Positions 33,038 to 41,518 of a stretch of DNA of 64,000 nucleotides are shown one piece after another (positions within the stretch are counted from its first letter, which is position 1; each line of letters opens with the position of its first letter). Origin of the DNA: Gordonibacter faecis. Lineage in GTDB: Bacteria > Actinomycetota > Coriobacteriia > Coriobacteriales > Eggerthellaceae. Both the position numbers and the translations under genes were made by a program. The stretch lies in assembly GCF_030077735.1 (NCBI RefSeq), contig NZ_JASJEU010000003.1:124001-188000 (forward strand), given 5' to 3'. The notes below the pieces were generated by a model that was not told where the DNA came from, did not search any database, and saw nothing but the letters and a program-made list of their open reading frames with translations.

Positions 33038-34951
33038 CTAGAACAGGCCCGGAAGCGCAACGGCGGACACGGCAAACGCAACAATAATCACGAGCGAACA
33101 GGCCACCGTACCCACGGGCGCGATCCGCTTCTCGCCGAAGATGCCCTCGAGGTACCAGTTGCGCGCGGTTGCGGTCGACTCACCCGAAAGTGAGTTTTTG
33201 TACACACGCGCCTCGTTGTTGGCGCTGACACCTGCCAGATAGATGTCCACCTTCTTGGCCTTGTTGCGGCCGAGGCCAGCGAACAGCACGATGGCGATAA
33301 GCGCGGCGGCAATGGAGGCAATCCAGAGGTTCGCCGTAGAGATATCCTGGCCCACCGTGCCAAACACGCTGTAGACGTAGGGTTCCACGAGAATCCAGGA
33401 GATGATAGGCAAGCACACGCAACCCACGATGACCAGCACCGCCATGAGCATGATGGAAATCCACTCGCTGCGATGCACGGTCACTTCCACGTTCTCCGGC
33501 TCGCCGGCAATGCCCGAAAGCTTGCCGAGCCACTTGGCCCAGAACATGAACGTGGCCGCCGAACCGAACGCCAGGAGCAAAATGAGTGCCACTTGGCCCG
33601 TATCCACAAACGACACGAGCGTCGCCCACTTCGCCACCAGCATGCCGAACGGTGCAATAAACATGCACATAATACCCAGCATCATGAAGCGCGCCAGACG
33701 CGGCATGCGCTCGAACAGAAGATCCATATCCTCGATGTCGCGGCTGCCGATGTGATGTTCAGCCGTGCCGACGCACAGGAACAACAGCGACTTCGCGATA
33801 GCGTGGAACAGGATGAGGAACGCCGCAGCCCAAACCGCCTCAGGCGTGCCCACACCGGCGCAGGCCGTGATCAGGCCCAGGTTCGCGATGGTGGAGTACG
33901 CCAGCACGCGCTTGGCGTTCGTCTGCGAAATAGCCATGAACGAGCAGAGGGCAAACGTGATGCCACCCACGAGGATTACCATGACCGACGGTACGGGACT
34001 CACGAGGAAGATAGGCGCAAGCTTCACCAGCAGAAACACGCCGGCTTTCACCATCGTTGAAGAGTGGAGCAAGGCACTGGTGGGCGTGGGAGCCACCATG
34101 GCACCCAAGAGCCACGTGTGGAACGGCATCTGCGCCGCCTTCGTGAGGCCCGCGAACGCAAGGGCGGTGGCCGGAAGCACCACAAGCGCCGGGTTCTGCA
34201 CGCCAATCTGCAAGAACTCAAGCAGCGAGAGCGTGTTCAGCTGAATGGCGCTCACGTACAGCGCCAACAGAAAGCCCAGCCCGCCCAACAGGTTCATGAT
34301 GATCTGGCGGAAGGCATTCTTGATAGCCTCTTCGGTGCGCGTGTAGGCAATGAGAAGGAACGAGCAGACCGTCGTCACTTCCCAGCCCGTGAACAGCCAC
34401 ACCATGTTGTTCGAGAACACGATGAGGAACATCGCCGACAGAAACACAAACATGAGCGCAAAGAACACCGGGCGGCGATCCTTCGCCCCTTCGGGCTCGT
34501 GCGCCTGGAAGTCCTTCATGTAGCCCAGGGCATACACGCAGATGCCCGAGCCAATAACACCAATGATGAAGGCCATCAGCAGGGAGAGGGAGTCGAGGTA
34601 GAGCCCTTCGGTTACCGCGATATCGTGTGCGAAACCGAACTCGAAGATGAGCGCGCCCACCACTTGAATGACTGCAAGCACGCAGGCCCACACGTTTTTG
34701 TAGCGGATGCCGTAGTACAGGATGGCTACTGCCACCAGCACGCCTACACCGCTACAGACGTAATCCACGACGGGCGATTCAAACTCGAATGATACCCAGG
34801 GTGAACCCAGATAAGTTGCCACCAGCCAGATGGATGCCAAGCCGATGACGAGCGCCGAGACGCTGACAATCGCGTTTCTCGCTGCATTGTTGCGCACGAC
34901 CAGAAGTACGGCAGCAACAACCAACGGGAACAGGATTAAGAACCCGAGCAT
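33038..34951 (-). CDS. echA: Ech hydrogenase antiporter-like subunit A (NuoL-like)
   Basis: The 637-residue protein has about sixteen helices and the antiporter-family core with 'GWEVTTVCSFLLIAYTRTEEA' and 'LTKAAQMPFHTWLLGAM', including the essential Glu and Lys positions of Mrp/NuoL-type subunits. It is the ion-pumping arm of Ech. GGGGGAGG lies upstream; either ATG 34951 (10 nt spacing) or GTG 34957 (4 nt) could be the start. It is the first gene of the operon; no clear promoter was found in the 271-bp gap before it. Confidence 0.92.
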   Translation of the reverse strand: MLGFLILFPLVVAAVLLVVRNNAARNAIVSVSALVIGLASIWLVATYLGSPWVSFEFESPVVDYVCSGVGVLVAVAILYYGIRYKNVWACVLAVIQVVGALIFEFGFAHDIAVTEGLYLDSLSLLMAFIIGVIGSGICVYALGYMKDFQAHEPEGAKDRRPVFFALMFVFLSAMFLIVFSNNMVWLFTGWEVTTVCSFLLIAYTRTEEAIKNAFRQIIMNLLGGLGFLLALYVSAIQLNTLSLLEFLQIGVQNPALVVLPATALAFAGLTKAAQMPFHTWLLGAMVAPTPTSALLHSSTMVKAGVFLLVKLAPIFLVSPVPSVMVILVGGITFALCSFMAISQTNAKRVLAYSTIANLGLITACAGVGTPEAVWAAAFLILFHAIAKSLLFLCVGTAEHHIGSRDIEDMDLLFERMPRLARFMMLGIMCMFIAPFGMLVAKWATLVSFVDTGQVALILLLAFGSAATFMFWAKWLGKLSGIAGEPENVEVTVHRSEWISIMLMAVLVIVGCVCLPIISWILVEPYVYSVFGTVGQDISTANLWIASIAAALIAIVLFAGLGRNKAKKVDIYLAGVSANNEARVYKNSLSGESTATARNWYLEGIFGEKRIAPVGTVACSLVIIVAFAVSAVALPGLF

Positions 34952-35150
34952 AGCCACGTAGCCTCCCCCTTTACCTTTGTCGAATGTGTGCGATTTACCC
35001 GCGATAAGTAAAAAGCGACAAACCCACGTCGCCTCTTCACGCACTTTATCAAAGAAAAGGGAACGGGCTGTCAACGGGGGCGTACCGGGAGGGATTGTTC
35101 GGTAAAAGGGCTTAGGCGAACTGCATTGCCGCCGGTAACGGCGCTAAATG

Positions 35151-35187
35151 ACCGGCAGGCGGTGTTTTGCAAAACCGACCTGCCGGT
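35151..35187 (-). terminator. Hairpin after the MATE gene
   Basis: Arms accggcagg and cctgccggt with an inner ggtgttttg/caaaacc pairing form an imperfect palindrome 36 nt beyond the MATE stop. T-rich tract is lacking on the exit side; a terminator role is likely but not certain. Confidence 0.55.
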
Positions 35188-35222
35188 TCAAAATTGTGCG
35201 GCTGCACAAAGAGAAGGAGGCG

Positions 35223-36815
35223 CTAGGCCGGTTGCACTCCTTCGGGAAGTTCAGCCTTGGTGCGCTCGCGCGCCTCCAGTTTCTTCAAGCGACGCCACTC
35301 TACTATAAGAAACGACACCACCAAAAGCGTGGAGGTGATATCCGAGATCGACGGGGCGAAGAATAAACTTTGCAGCGGCGTCATGGGCAAGATCGCCGGC
35401 AGTACATGAGGGCTTGCCAACAAAAGCGGGATGAAGAACAAAATTTGCCGCGTCAGCGTGAGCAGCGTTGCCTTGAGCGCCTGGCCTGTCGCGTCAAAGT
35501 AGTTCGACCCGATGAGTGCCACGGGCAGAATGGGAATGAACACCAGATACGCAATGAGCGCCCATGCCGTGGCCGGCAGATACGCCTCGGGCAGACTGAA
35601 CAGGTGCGCATACATATCGGGCATGAACAGCACCGTGAACCAGAGCGGTGTGGTGATGACGATGCCCAGCAAAATGCCCTGCCCCAGCGTGCGTTTCATG
35701 CGACCGAACTTCCGCGCGCCGTAGTTGTACCCAATGATGGGCTGCGCACCCATGGCAATACCCATCGACGGCATAATGGTGAACATACCCACGGCCGACA
35801 GCACGCGCATGACGGCAAGCGCCCCATCCGCGCCCAACGGGTCAGACGCGCCGTAGGTCAAAAGTAGGTTGTTCATAATCATGTTCGACACGGCGAAGCC
35901 CAGTTCCATGACCGACGGTGCCACGCCAAGCGCGCAGATGCGCAGTGCCACTTTCGGCTTGATGCCCAGCGACGCGCGCCGCAGCGGCATGGGTGACTTC
36001 TTCGTCAGGAAGAACTGCATGACGAAGGCGGCGGAGAGCGCCCACGAGCACACGGTGGCCAACCCCGCGCCCATCATGCCGCCGTCGAGCACAATAATGA
36101 ACAGGTAGCCAAGCACAATGTTGGCACCGGTGCCCACCAGCATAGAGCCCAGTGCACGGTTGGGATGCCCTGCCGTACGGATGAAGTTGTTCATGCCGAA
36201 GGCGATGAACTGCAAGGGGCAGCCTGCGATAATAACCGTCATGAAGGCGCGAGCATGCGGCAGCACCGCCTCGTCAGCGCCGGAGGCAATCAGGATGGGG
36301 TCAAGCGCCAGAAGGCCCACAATCCAGGCGAGCACGCCTGCGCCCACCAGAAGCACAAAGCTGTTGCCCAACACGCGTTCAGCCACGCGCTTCTTGCGTT
36401 CGCCCAGCTTGATGGCTGCAAGCGCATTGCCGCCCACACCCACCAGCATGGCCACCGCTACCATAAAGGTCATGGCGGGGTTCGCCACCGTGGTGGCGGC
36501 GAGGCCATATTCCCCCACCGATGCGCCTACGTACACGGCGTCAATCACGTTATAGAGTGTTTGCACCAGCACGCCAAACACGGCCGGAATGGAAAACTCC
36601 AGCAGCAGCTTAAACGTGCTCGCGGTGCCCATGCGGTCGATTTTCGCATCCCCCGCGCGCTGGCGGTCGGTGCGCTCTATCGGTACGGCCACCTCCAAGT
36701 CGCCCGTATCCACCGCGGGGCGGTTCTCATAGTAGCGCTTGATGTTTTCCTCTTCAGCGCAAGGCGCGGCGGGTGTGCTTTTGATCGGGTGCTTCTCCCC
36801 TTGTTGTTCTACCAT
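35223..36815 (-). CDS. MATE-family efflux transporter
   Basis: The 530-residue protein has a hydrophilic N-terminal extension of about 60 residues followed by twelve helices in two MATE halves ('VLVQTLYNVIDAVYVG' in helix 1, 'GMGIAMGAQPIIGYNYGA'-like segment in helix 7). MATE proteins export drugs or metabolites using H+ or Na+. GGAG lies 8 nt before ATG 36815; a longer frame to 36980 lacks support. It is monocistronic, with the terminator-like hairpin at 35151. Confidence 0.9.
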   Translation of the reverse strand: MVEQQGEKHPIKSTPAAPCAEEENIKRYYENRPAVDTGDLEVAVPIERTDRQRAGDAKIDRMGTASTFKLLLEFSIPAVFGVLVQTLYNVIDAVYVGASVGEYGLAATTVANPAMTFMVAVAMLVGVGGNALAAIKLGERKKRVAERVLGNSFVLLVGAGVLAWIVGLLALDPILIASGADEAVLPHARAFMTVIIAGCPLQFIAFGMNNFIRTAGHPNRALGSMLVGTGANIVLGYLFIIVLDGGMMGAGLATVCSWALSAAFVMQFFLTKKSPMPLRRASLGIKPKVALRICALGVAPSVMELGFAVSNMIMNNLLLTYGASDPLGADGALAVMRVLSAVGMFTIMPSMGIAMGAQPIIGYNYGARKFGRMKRTLGQGILLGIVITTPLWFTVLFMPDMYAHLFSLPEAYLPATAWALIAYLVFIPILPVALIGSNYFDATGQALKATLLTLTRQILFFIPLLLASPHVLPAILPMTPLQSLFFAPSISDITSTLLVVSFLIVEWRRLKKLEARERTKAELPEGVQPA

Positions 36816-37082
36816 CAGTGTTGCTCCGTTATGCGTGGTGTAAGCGGTTGGAAGCGGGTGCACTCGTGTTGAGCGCACCCGCTGATTACTCGCTGGATTT
36901 CCCGGGTTGTCCCGGCAGACTAACGCGGAGCGGAACTTCCCACCATTGGTAGGGCTCAACGCAGCCGCAATTCGGGTCATCTCGAACAGGCGTCAGTATA
37001 CGCGAGCGGCGCGGTGGGAACAACCCTCGCCGCGCCGCTTGTGCTTATCTTCGACTGATTACCGTGAACTGCGGGGTGCGGG

Positions 37083-38348
37083 TTAGATCACCCTGCTGTC
37101 CAACGCCGACACCATCTTCGCCAAGGCACAGCGCTGTGCAGTGCCCGCAGGGTTCAAGTAGGACACGCCGGGGTACGTCACTTCTCCCGATATAAGCCCT
37201 GCGTCCATCGCCCACGCAAGGGTAGGACGCGCCCAGCTCGACACGAAATCGGCATCGGGCATGGCAGCCAGTCGCACGCCGTCGCTGTCTATGTCAGCTC
37301 CCGCTATGCGCGTTGCGTAGTTGGCCATCATGGCGGCCAACTGCTCACGCGTGACCAGGTCATCGGGCCCAAAGCGCCGATAGACGCCCGGCTCATCCTG
37401 ATAGCCGCTGATCACACCCGTTGAGCGCGCCCAGTTGATAGCAGGTCCGTAGTACTGCGTGTAGTCCACGTCGTAGAACGGTGTCGCTTTGCTGTACGGC
37501 TCTCCCGCCAGGCGCCAGAGCACCGTTGCTACCTGCCCGCGCGTCACGGTATCGTAGGGGCCAAAGCGTCCGTCACCGTAACCGCCCATGAGGTCGTGTT
37601 CCACCACGTAGGGCACGACACACGCCTGCATGTACCAATCGTCTGCACTCACGTCGCTGAACTGCGATTTAGCGGTGTAAGTCTTCTGCGGCAGCACGTT
37701 ACCAGCGCCGAACAGATCCACCAGGCCGCTCGTCTCGGCCAAGAAGTTGTTCTTCACGTTGAGAAACTGCAGGCGGCCGAGATTCGTTACGTCCAACGCC
37801 GTAAGGCAGTTGCCCGCCAAGAAGAGGCGGCGCAAGCTGGCGCATCCCGTGAGATCAACGCGCTTCACGCCGCACTCACCGATGGAGAGATCTTCGAGCC
37901 ATGATAAGTTCGAGAAATCAATGCGTTCGGGGTCGGGGAGCACCGACATGCCTTGCCCCAGTTTGATAGCTCTCAATGACGTGCACTCTTGGAGGCCCAC
38001 CACCGAAGCGTCGGGTGCAAAGAGACATGAAAAACTTTCCAGTGCATAACACGCACTTACGTCAAAAGAGGTGGCCGGAAGATTATTCCACGAACCAATG
38101 TTGAGGCTGGTTACCGACGTGCCTCCTAGTGACGCCGGAATGCGTGCGTTCAGGCTGCCCTCGCCTGAGTGTCCCGTTATTTCCACGTGGCCGTAGAAGA
38201 CGTTGTACTCGAACCCGGACTCCTCGAGAGAAACCCATTCGTCGGCGCAGGCTTTTCCCGGCGCGAAGCACACCGCAATGAGTGCCGCAAGGGCAAAGGC
38301 CACCAGGGACGCGGCAAACCGAGGCCCCGCGCACCGAAGCTCCTTCAT
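37083..38348 (-). CDS. Secreted leucine-rich-repeat protein with three SLH domains
   Basis: The 421-residue protein has a signal peptide (cleavage near ACA-DE, residue 35), an irregular leucine-rich-repeat region (about 60-215, 'LTGCASLRRLFLAGNCLTALDV') and three C-terminal S-layer-homology domains (about 233-290, 295-355 and 360-420). The first contains 'GYGDGRFGPYDTVTRGQVATVL'. SLH domains hold proteins to secondary wall polymers, so this is a surface protein that may bind protein ligands. It is divergent from the sigma-factor gene, with a 203-bp gap. AGGAGGAAT precedes the ATG. Confidence 0.9.
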   Translation of the reverse strand: MKELRCAGPRFAASLVAFALAALIAVCFAPGKACADEWVSLEESGFEYNVFYGHVEITGHSGEGSLNARIPASLGGTSVTSLNIGSWNNLPATSFDVSACYALESFSCLFAPDASVVGLQECTSLRAIKLGQGMSVLPDPERIDFSNLSWLEDLSIGECGVKRVDLTGCASLRRLFLAGNCLTALDVTNLGRLQFLNVKNNFLAETSGLVDLFGAGNVLPQKTYTAKSQFSDVSADDWYMQACVVPYVVEHDLMGGYGDGRFGPYDTVTRGQVATVLWRLAGEPYSKATPFYDVDYTQYYGPAINWARSTGVISGYQDEPGVYRRFGPDDLVTREQLAAMMANYATRIAGADIDSDGVRLAAMPDADFVSSWARPTLAWAMDAGLISGEVTYPGVSYLNPAGTAQRCALAKMVSALDSRVI

Positions 38349-38551
38349 GAGATTCCTCCTCTTTGTGAATGATTACCCTGAAGTATAGGTATTCACCCTC
38401 CCCCCGTGAAGTGGGTGGCATAAACGCATGAACGCAGCGACCTCACGCTTTTTTCGGCTATGCTGTCAGGAAAAGCGGTCCTGAATCGTATTGCAGGTGA
38501 AGCGACGTTGCTGAAACACCAGCATAACCGGGACAACCAGAAAGACAAGGC

Positions 38552-39043
38552 ATGAACACGAGAACAGAACGCGATCACGAGGCGGAGCGGCTGGTGTACA
38601 CCTACGCGGATCTTATCTTGCGTGTGAGTTATACCTACCTCAAGTCCACGCATGACGCGGAAGACATCTGCCAAACCGTGCTGATCAAACTCATAGGAAG
38701 CGCGCAGACATTCCAGAATGCCGAACACGAGCGCGCGTGGGTAATCAGGGCGACGGCGAATGCCTGCAAGGATGTTTTGAAAAGTGCACGCCGGCGTACA
38801 TCCGCACCTCTTGAAGCAGCAGCCACCGCCGCCGCGCCGGAGCCGCCCGACAATGCCGTGCTGGAAGCGGTGATGGAATTGCCCGAGGCGTTTCGCGAGG
38901 CACTGTATCTGTATTACTACGAAGGTTACACCGCGCGGGAAATTGCCCGCATGACCGACCGCAACGAGGATGCCGTGCATGCCAACCTCAGCCGTGGTCG
39001 CGCAAAATTGCGTACCCTTTTAGAAGGAGACACCCATGAATGA
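38552..39043 (+). CDS. ECF-type RNA polymerase sigma factor
   Basis: The 163-residue protein has sigma region 2 (about 10-75, 'YTYLKSTHDAEDICQTVLIKL') and region 4 (about 105-155, 'LYYYEGYTAREIARMTDRNEDAVHANLSRGRAKLR'), with nothing in between, as in ECF sigma factors. It overlaps the following DUF4179 gene by 8 nt, the usual sigma/anti-sigma arrangement. The regulon is unknown; the divergent SLH protein is a candidate target by position only. Confidence 0.92.
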   Translation: MNTRTERDHEAERLVYTYADLILRVSYTYLKSTHDAEDICQTVLIKLIGSAQTFQNAEHERAWVIRATANACKDVLKSARRRTSAPLEAAATAAAPEPPDNAVLEAVMELPEAFREALYLYYYEGYTAREIARMTDRNEDAVHANLSRGRAKLRTLLEGDTHE

Positions 39044-40127
39044 AGACTTTCCTGAGTATCACGAGGCGCTGGATGCCTTGCATTTTTCGCCTGAGGCGAA
39101 GGAACGCCTCGTGCAGAACGTGACTGCAGCGGCTGCTGCTGAGTCGCAGGCAACGGCGCCCGTCACAGCGGTGCGCGGTGGTCGCCACCGGTGGCGCGTG
39201 ATTGCCGCGGTGGCTGCTGCGGCGGCGCTTGTACTGGCTGTGGGCGGCGGCGCGTACGCGTCAGGTGTGTTGGTGAGCATGGAGCAGGCCTTCTCCGATT
39301 TGTTCGGCGGCGCGCCTGCACAGACAGAAGTGGTTGACAAGATTGGGCGCCCGGTAGGAGCAAGCGCTACAGCAGATGGTGTCACCATAACCGCCGATGC
39401 CATCATTGGTGATCGCTCGAACTATGCCATCGTGTTCACCGTAACAAACGTCGACGGAACCCCCTTCGAGGGCATCGAGCCTTTGGAGGGCGGAGCATTA
39501 CCCATGAGCATCGGGGGTGGCCTTAATAGCATTAAAGGGATGACTGGCTCGGGAGGCAGCTCCTATTTCTATGATGCTGACCCAGCAGATAACGCTATTC
39601 AGCTCGTTATGAAGATGTCAGCCTCCATGGCAGACGGCGAGACACTTATTGGCAAAACGGCGCGTGTGTCATTTGGACACTTGTCGGCTTACAACGATAA
39701 GGAAAACGACATCGTTATTGCTGAGGGCCCCTGGGAGATGGAATTTGTTATCAACTACGAGGACACAACGGTTGACGTACCCGCAGGTCAGTACTTTAAC
39801 CTTGGCGGGATGGATGCGAAACTTAACTCGGTAAGCATCTCCCCCATTGCCATAACCGTATATTACACGGTGAACGATCATCTCTCACTGCAGGAAAACT
39901 CAGGTTTGGCCGCTAATGAATCCACACGCGAACTGATGCGCTTTATGCCAACGATTGTGGTTACCATGAAAGACGGCAGCACTATTGATGCCACCTATGG
40001 CGCCTGGGGATCGGACGAAGTTGAGGGCGAGACTATCTGTCATACCAGTTCAATGTTCACCCAGTTCATCGACGTGAACGAAGTGGCAACCATCACTGTG
40101 GGAGACGTGGAGATACCGCTGAACTAA
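39036..40127 (+). CDS. DUF4179-type membrane anti-sigma factor
   Basis: The 363-residue protein has a short cytoplasmic N-terminus (1-52) that would bind the sigma factor, one membrane helix (about 54-78) and a large extracytoplasmic beta-rich domain with the DUF4179 start ('SMEQAFSDLFGG', 'ADGVTITADAIIGDRSNYAIVFTV' in outline). It probably inhibits the ECF sigma factor until an envelope signal is sensed. Base composition in the 3' half is slightly less GC-rich than its neighbours. A palindrome and an intrinsic terminator follow. Confidence 0.85.
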   Translation: MNEDFPEYHEALDALHFSPEAKERLVQNVTAAAAAESQATAPVTAVRGGRHRWRVIAAVAAAAALVLAVGGGAYASGVLVSMEQAFSDLFGGAPAQTEVVDKIGRPVGASATADGVTITADAIIGDRSNYAIVFTVTNVDGTPFEGIEPLEGGALPMSIGGGLNSIKGMTGSGGSSYFYDADPADNAIQLVMKMSASMADGETLIGKTARVSFGHLSAYNDKENDIVIAEGPWEMEFVINYEDTTVDVPAGQYFNLGGMDAKLNSVSISPIAITVYYTVNDHLSLQENSGLAANESTRELMRFMPTIVVTMKDGSTIDATYGAWGSDEVEGETICHTSSMFTQFIDVNEVATITVGDVEIPLN

Positions 40128-40150
40128 TGCGGCCACTGAGAGTAAGCTTT

Positions 40151-40180
40151 CCGTAGGGTAAGGGCTCTGCCCTTACCGCT
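40151..40180 (+). repeat. Short 3'-end palindromic repeat, copy 1
   Basis: The sequence ccgtagggtaagggctctgc and the following ccttaccgct fold into ggtaagggc-tct-gcccttacc, 24 nt after the DUF4179 stop. The same element with a compensatory t/a to c/g change lies on the minus strand at 41477-41506, downstream of coaBC. Confidence 0.65.
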
Positions 40181-40195
40181 CAGCAAACATAAAGG

Positions 40196-40233
40196 TGCCA
40201 GGTCAATTGTAGTTGCCTACGATTGACCTGGCA
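40196..40233. repeat. 12-bp palindrome between convergent genes
   Basis: tgccaggtcaat and attgacctggca pair perfectly across 14 nt, just before the terminator at 40236. It may extend the 3'-end structure of the anti-sigma transcript. Confidence 0.6.
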
Positions 40234-40235
40234 GT

Positions 40236-40263
40236 AAGGGGGCTCTATTACAGCCCCCTTTTT
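40236..40263 (+). terminator. Intrinsic terminator after the anti-sigma gene
   Basis: aagggggct-ctattac-agccccctttttt-like sequence gives a 9-bp stem with a T-run on the plus strand. It also lies beyond the glsB-like stop on the other strand. Confidence 0.85.
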
Positions 40264-40276
40264 AGGTGCTGCGTCT

Positions 40277-40528
40277 TTACGCGCGCTTGCCGGTGAGCAG
40301 GTTGATGATGGCAATCAAAATGACCGAACCAATAAGCGCCACCACAAACGACCACAGGTTGAAGCCGGTAAAGCCCGCAGCGCCGAAGAAACTCATGACG
40401 AACCCGCCTATCAAGGCGCCGACGATGCCCGTCACGATATTCTTCACGAGGCCGCCGTCGGACTTCATGATCATATTCGCAACCCAACCCGCAAGACCAC
40501 CGATGATAATCCAAACAATAATGCTCAT
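40277..40528 (-). CDS. GlsB/YeaQ/YmgE-family small membrane protein
   Basis: The 83-residue protein has three glycine-rich membrane helices and opens MSIIVWIIIGGLAGWVANMI, the typical start of the transglycosylase-associated (GlsB/YeaQ) family. Members are stress-induced envelope proteins of unclear mechanism. AAGGAG lies 10 nt before ATG 40528. It is probably monocistronic. Confidence 0.88.
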   Translation of the reverse strand: MSIIVWIIIGGLAGWVANMIMKSDGGLVKNIVTGIVGALIGGFVMSFFGAAGFTGFNLWSFVVALIGSVILIAIINLLTGKRA

Positions 40529-40690
40529 AATTGCACCACTCCTTCCACCACTGTGTCAATCTTCATCTTGGAGCATAGTGGAGTGGAGCGACACACACCC
40601 CCACATGAGCGGGCCGTATGCGAGTTGTGGGCAGCGCGTTGCGCATCGAGGGTAATCTGATACCGCCGTGTAACACGGCAGAAAGGCAGC

Positions 40691-41107
40691 CTAGCCGGTA
40701 TAGGCGTCAGCGGCACCCCAGGTGAAATCGTGCTCTTCAAGGTAGCGGCGATCTTCGTCGGTCTCGGGCACGTCACTGCGCTCAAGCTTGAAGATGACCG
40801 GGCGCGTGCCATCGTTGCAGCAGGCAATCATCACGCGCTCGTCGCGAGTCCACTTCTGCATGAATGCGCCACCTTGCAGGCCAGTGTAGAGGTAGCGGCT
40901 GATGCAATCCCACGCCTCCGCACAGGGAAAGCGGGTGTCTCCGCCAAACCGGTAGAAATCGTCACGGCCCTCTTCGCGCCAGAATTCGAAAACGTCGCCC
41001 TCGGAGAAGCAAGGGCACGGCCCGCTTTCAGGATTCGCCAGATACGCTTTCTGAAGCGCCGTGTTCACCGTGGTTTCGAGGACGGTCACCGTTACGCGGT
41101 GTTTCAT
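40691..41107 (-). CDS. TIGR04076-family protein
   Basis: The 138-residue protein fits TIGR04076: 'HRVTVTVLE', an early Cys-x-Cys with 'GDVFEF', 'PCAEAWDCISRYLYTGLQGG' and a C-terminal 'ERVMIACCNDGTRPVIFKLER'. The family is small and Cys-containing with unknown function. GGGAGGG sits 5 nt before ATG 41107, and the longer frame to 41275 runs through the tRNA and is rejected. It is 21 nt downstream of the terminator hairpin that follows tRNA-Pro, so read-through or a promoter hidden in that leader must supply transcription. Confidence 0.78.
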   Translation of the reverse strand: MKHRVTVTVLETTVNTALQKAYLANPESGPCPCFSEGDVFEFWREEGRDDFYRFGGDTRFPCAEAWDCISRYLYTGLQGGAFMQKWTRDERVMIACCNDGTRPVIFKLERSDVPETDEDRRYLEEHDFTWGAADAYTG

Positions 41108-41127
41108 ACTTCCCTCCCGGAAAAGAA

Positions 41128-41158
41128 ACAGGTCGGAAGTTTTGAACTTCCGACCTGT
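41128..41158 (-). terminator. Intrinsic terminator after tRNA-Pro
   Basis: A 14-bp stem (acaggtcggaagtt / aacttccgacctgt) with a 3-nt loop is followed on the minus strand by TTTCTTTT. It ends the tRNA transcript and overlaps the leader of the TIGR04076 gene. Confidence 0.88.
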
Positions 41159-41166
41159 GTAGTTGC

Positions 41167-41243
<77 letters not shown>

Positions 41244-41394
41244 TTTTCCTGCTTGTTGCGCCCGGGGCGTTTCAAACAGCTTGCTTATCTTACCGGTAAC
41301 GCTTTCACATTTCAAGAAGGAATTTACGCGAATTGACGATTTTCAGCATGAAGCGCCACAACGAAAGTTCCTTACCTGCCAGATTGGCGCGGAC

Positions 41395-41473
41395 AAAGTG
41401 TGACGCGCTATCGCGCTGGCTAGTATGCCACAAGTTTTCTCACATTCCTAGCGCGAAGCGCGTCACACTTTTT
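41395..41473. repeat. Inverted pair of a 15-bp 3'-end repeat
   Basis: aaagtgtgacgcgct occurs at 41395-41409 and inverted at 41457-41471, so the 79-nt unit can form one long hairpin. Each copy is followed by a further CGCGCT-like half. A third copy lies at 49456-49470. The rest of the 41244-41518 gap holds no gene. Confidence 0.65.
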
Positions 41474-41476
41474 CGC

Positions 41477-41506
41477 AGCGGCAAGGGCAGAGCCCTTGCC
41501 CTACGG
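41477..41506 (-). repeat. Short 3'-end palindromic repeat, copy 2
   Basis: On the minus strand ccgtagggcaagggctctgc and the following cccttgccgct lie 13 nt after the coaBC stop. The stem ggcaagggc/gcccttgcc differs from the copy at 40151 by a compensatory pair. Confidence 0.65.
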
Positions 41507-41518
41507 TAGCATTGGGTG

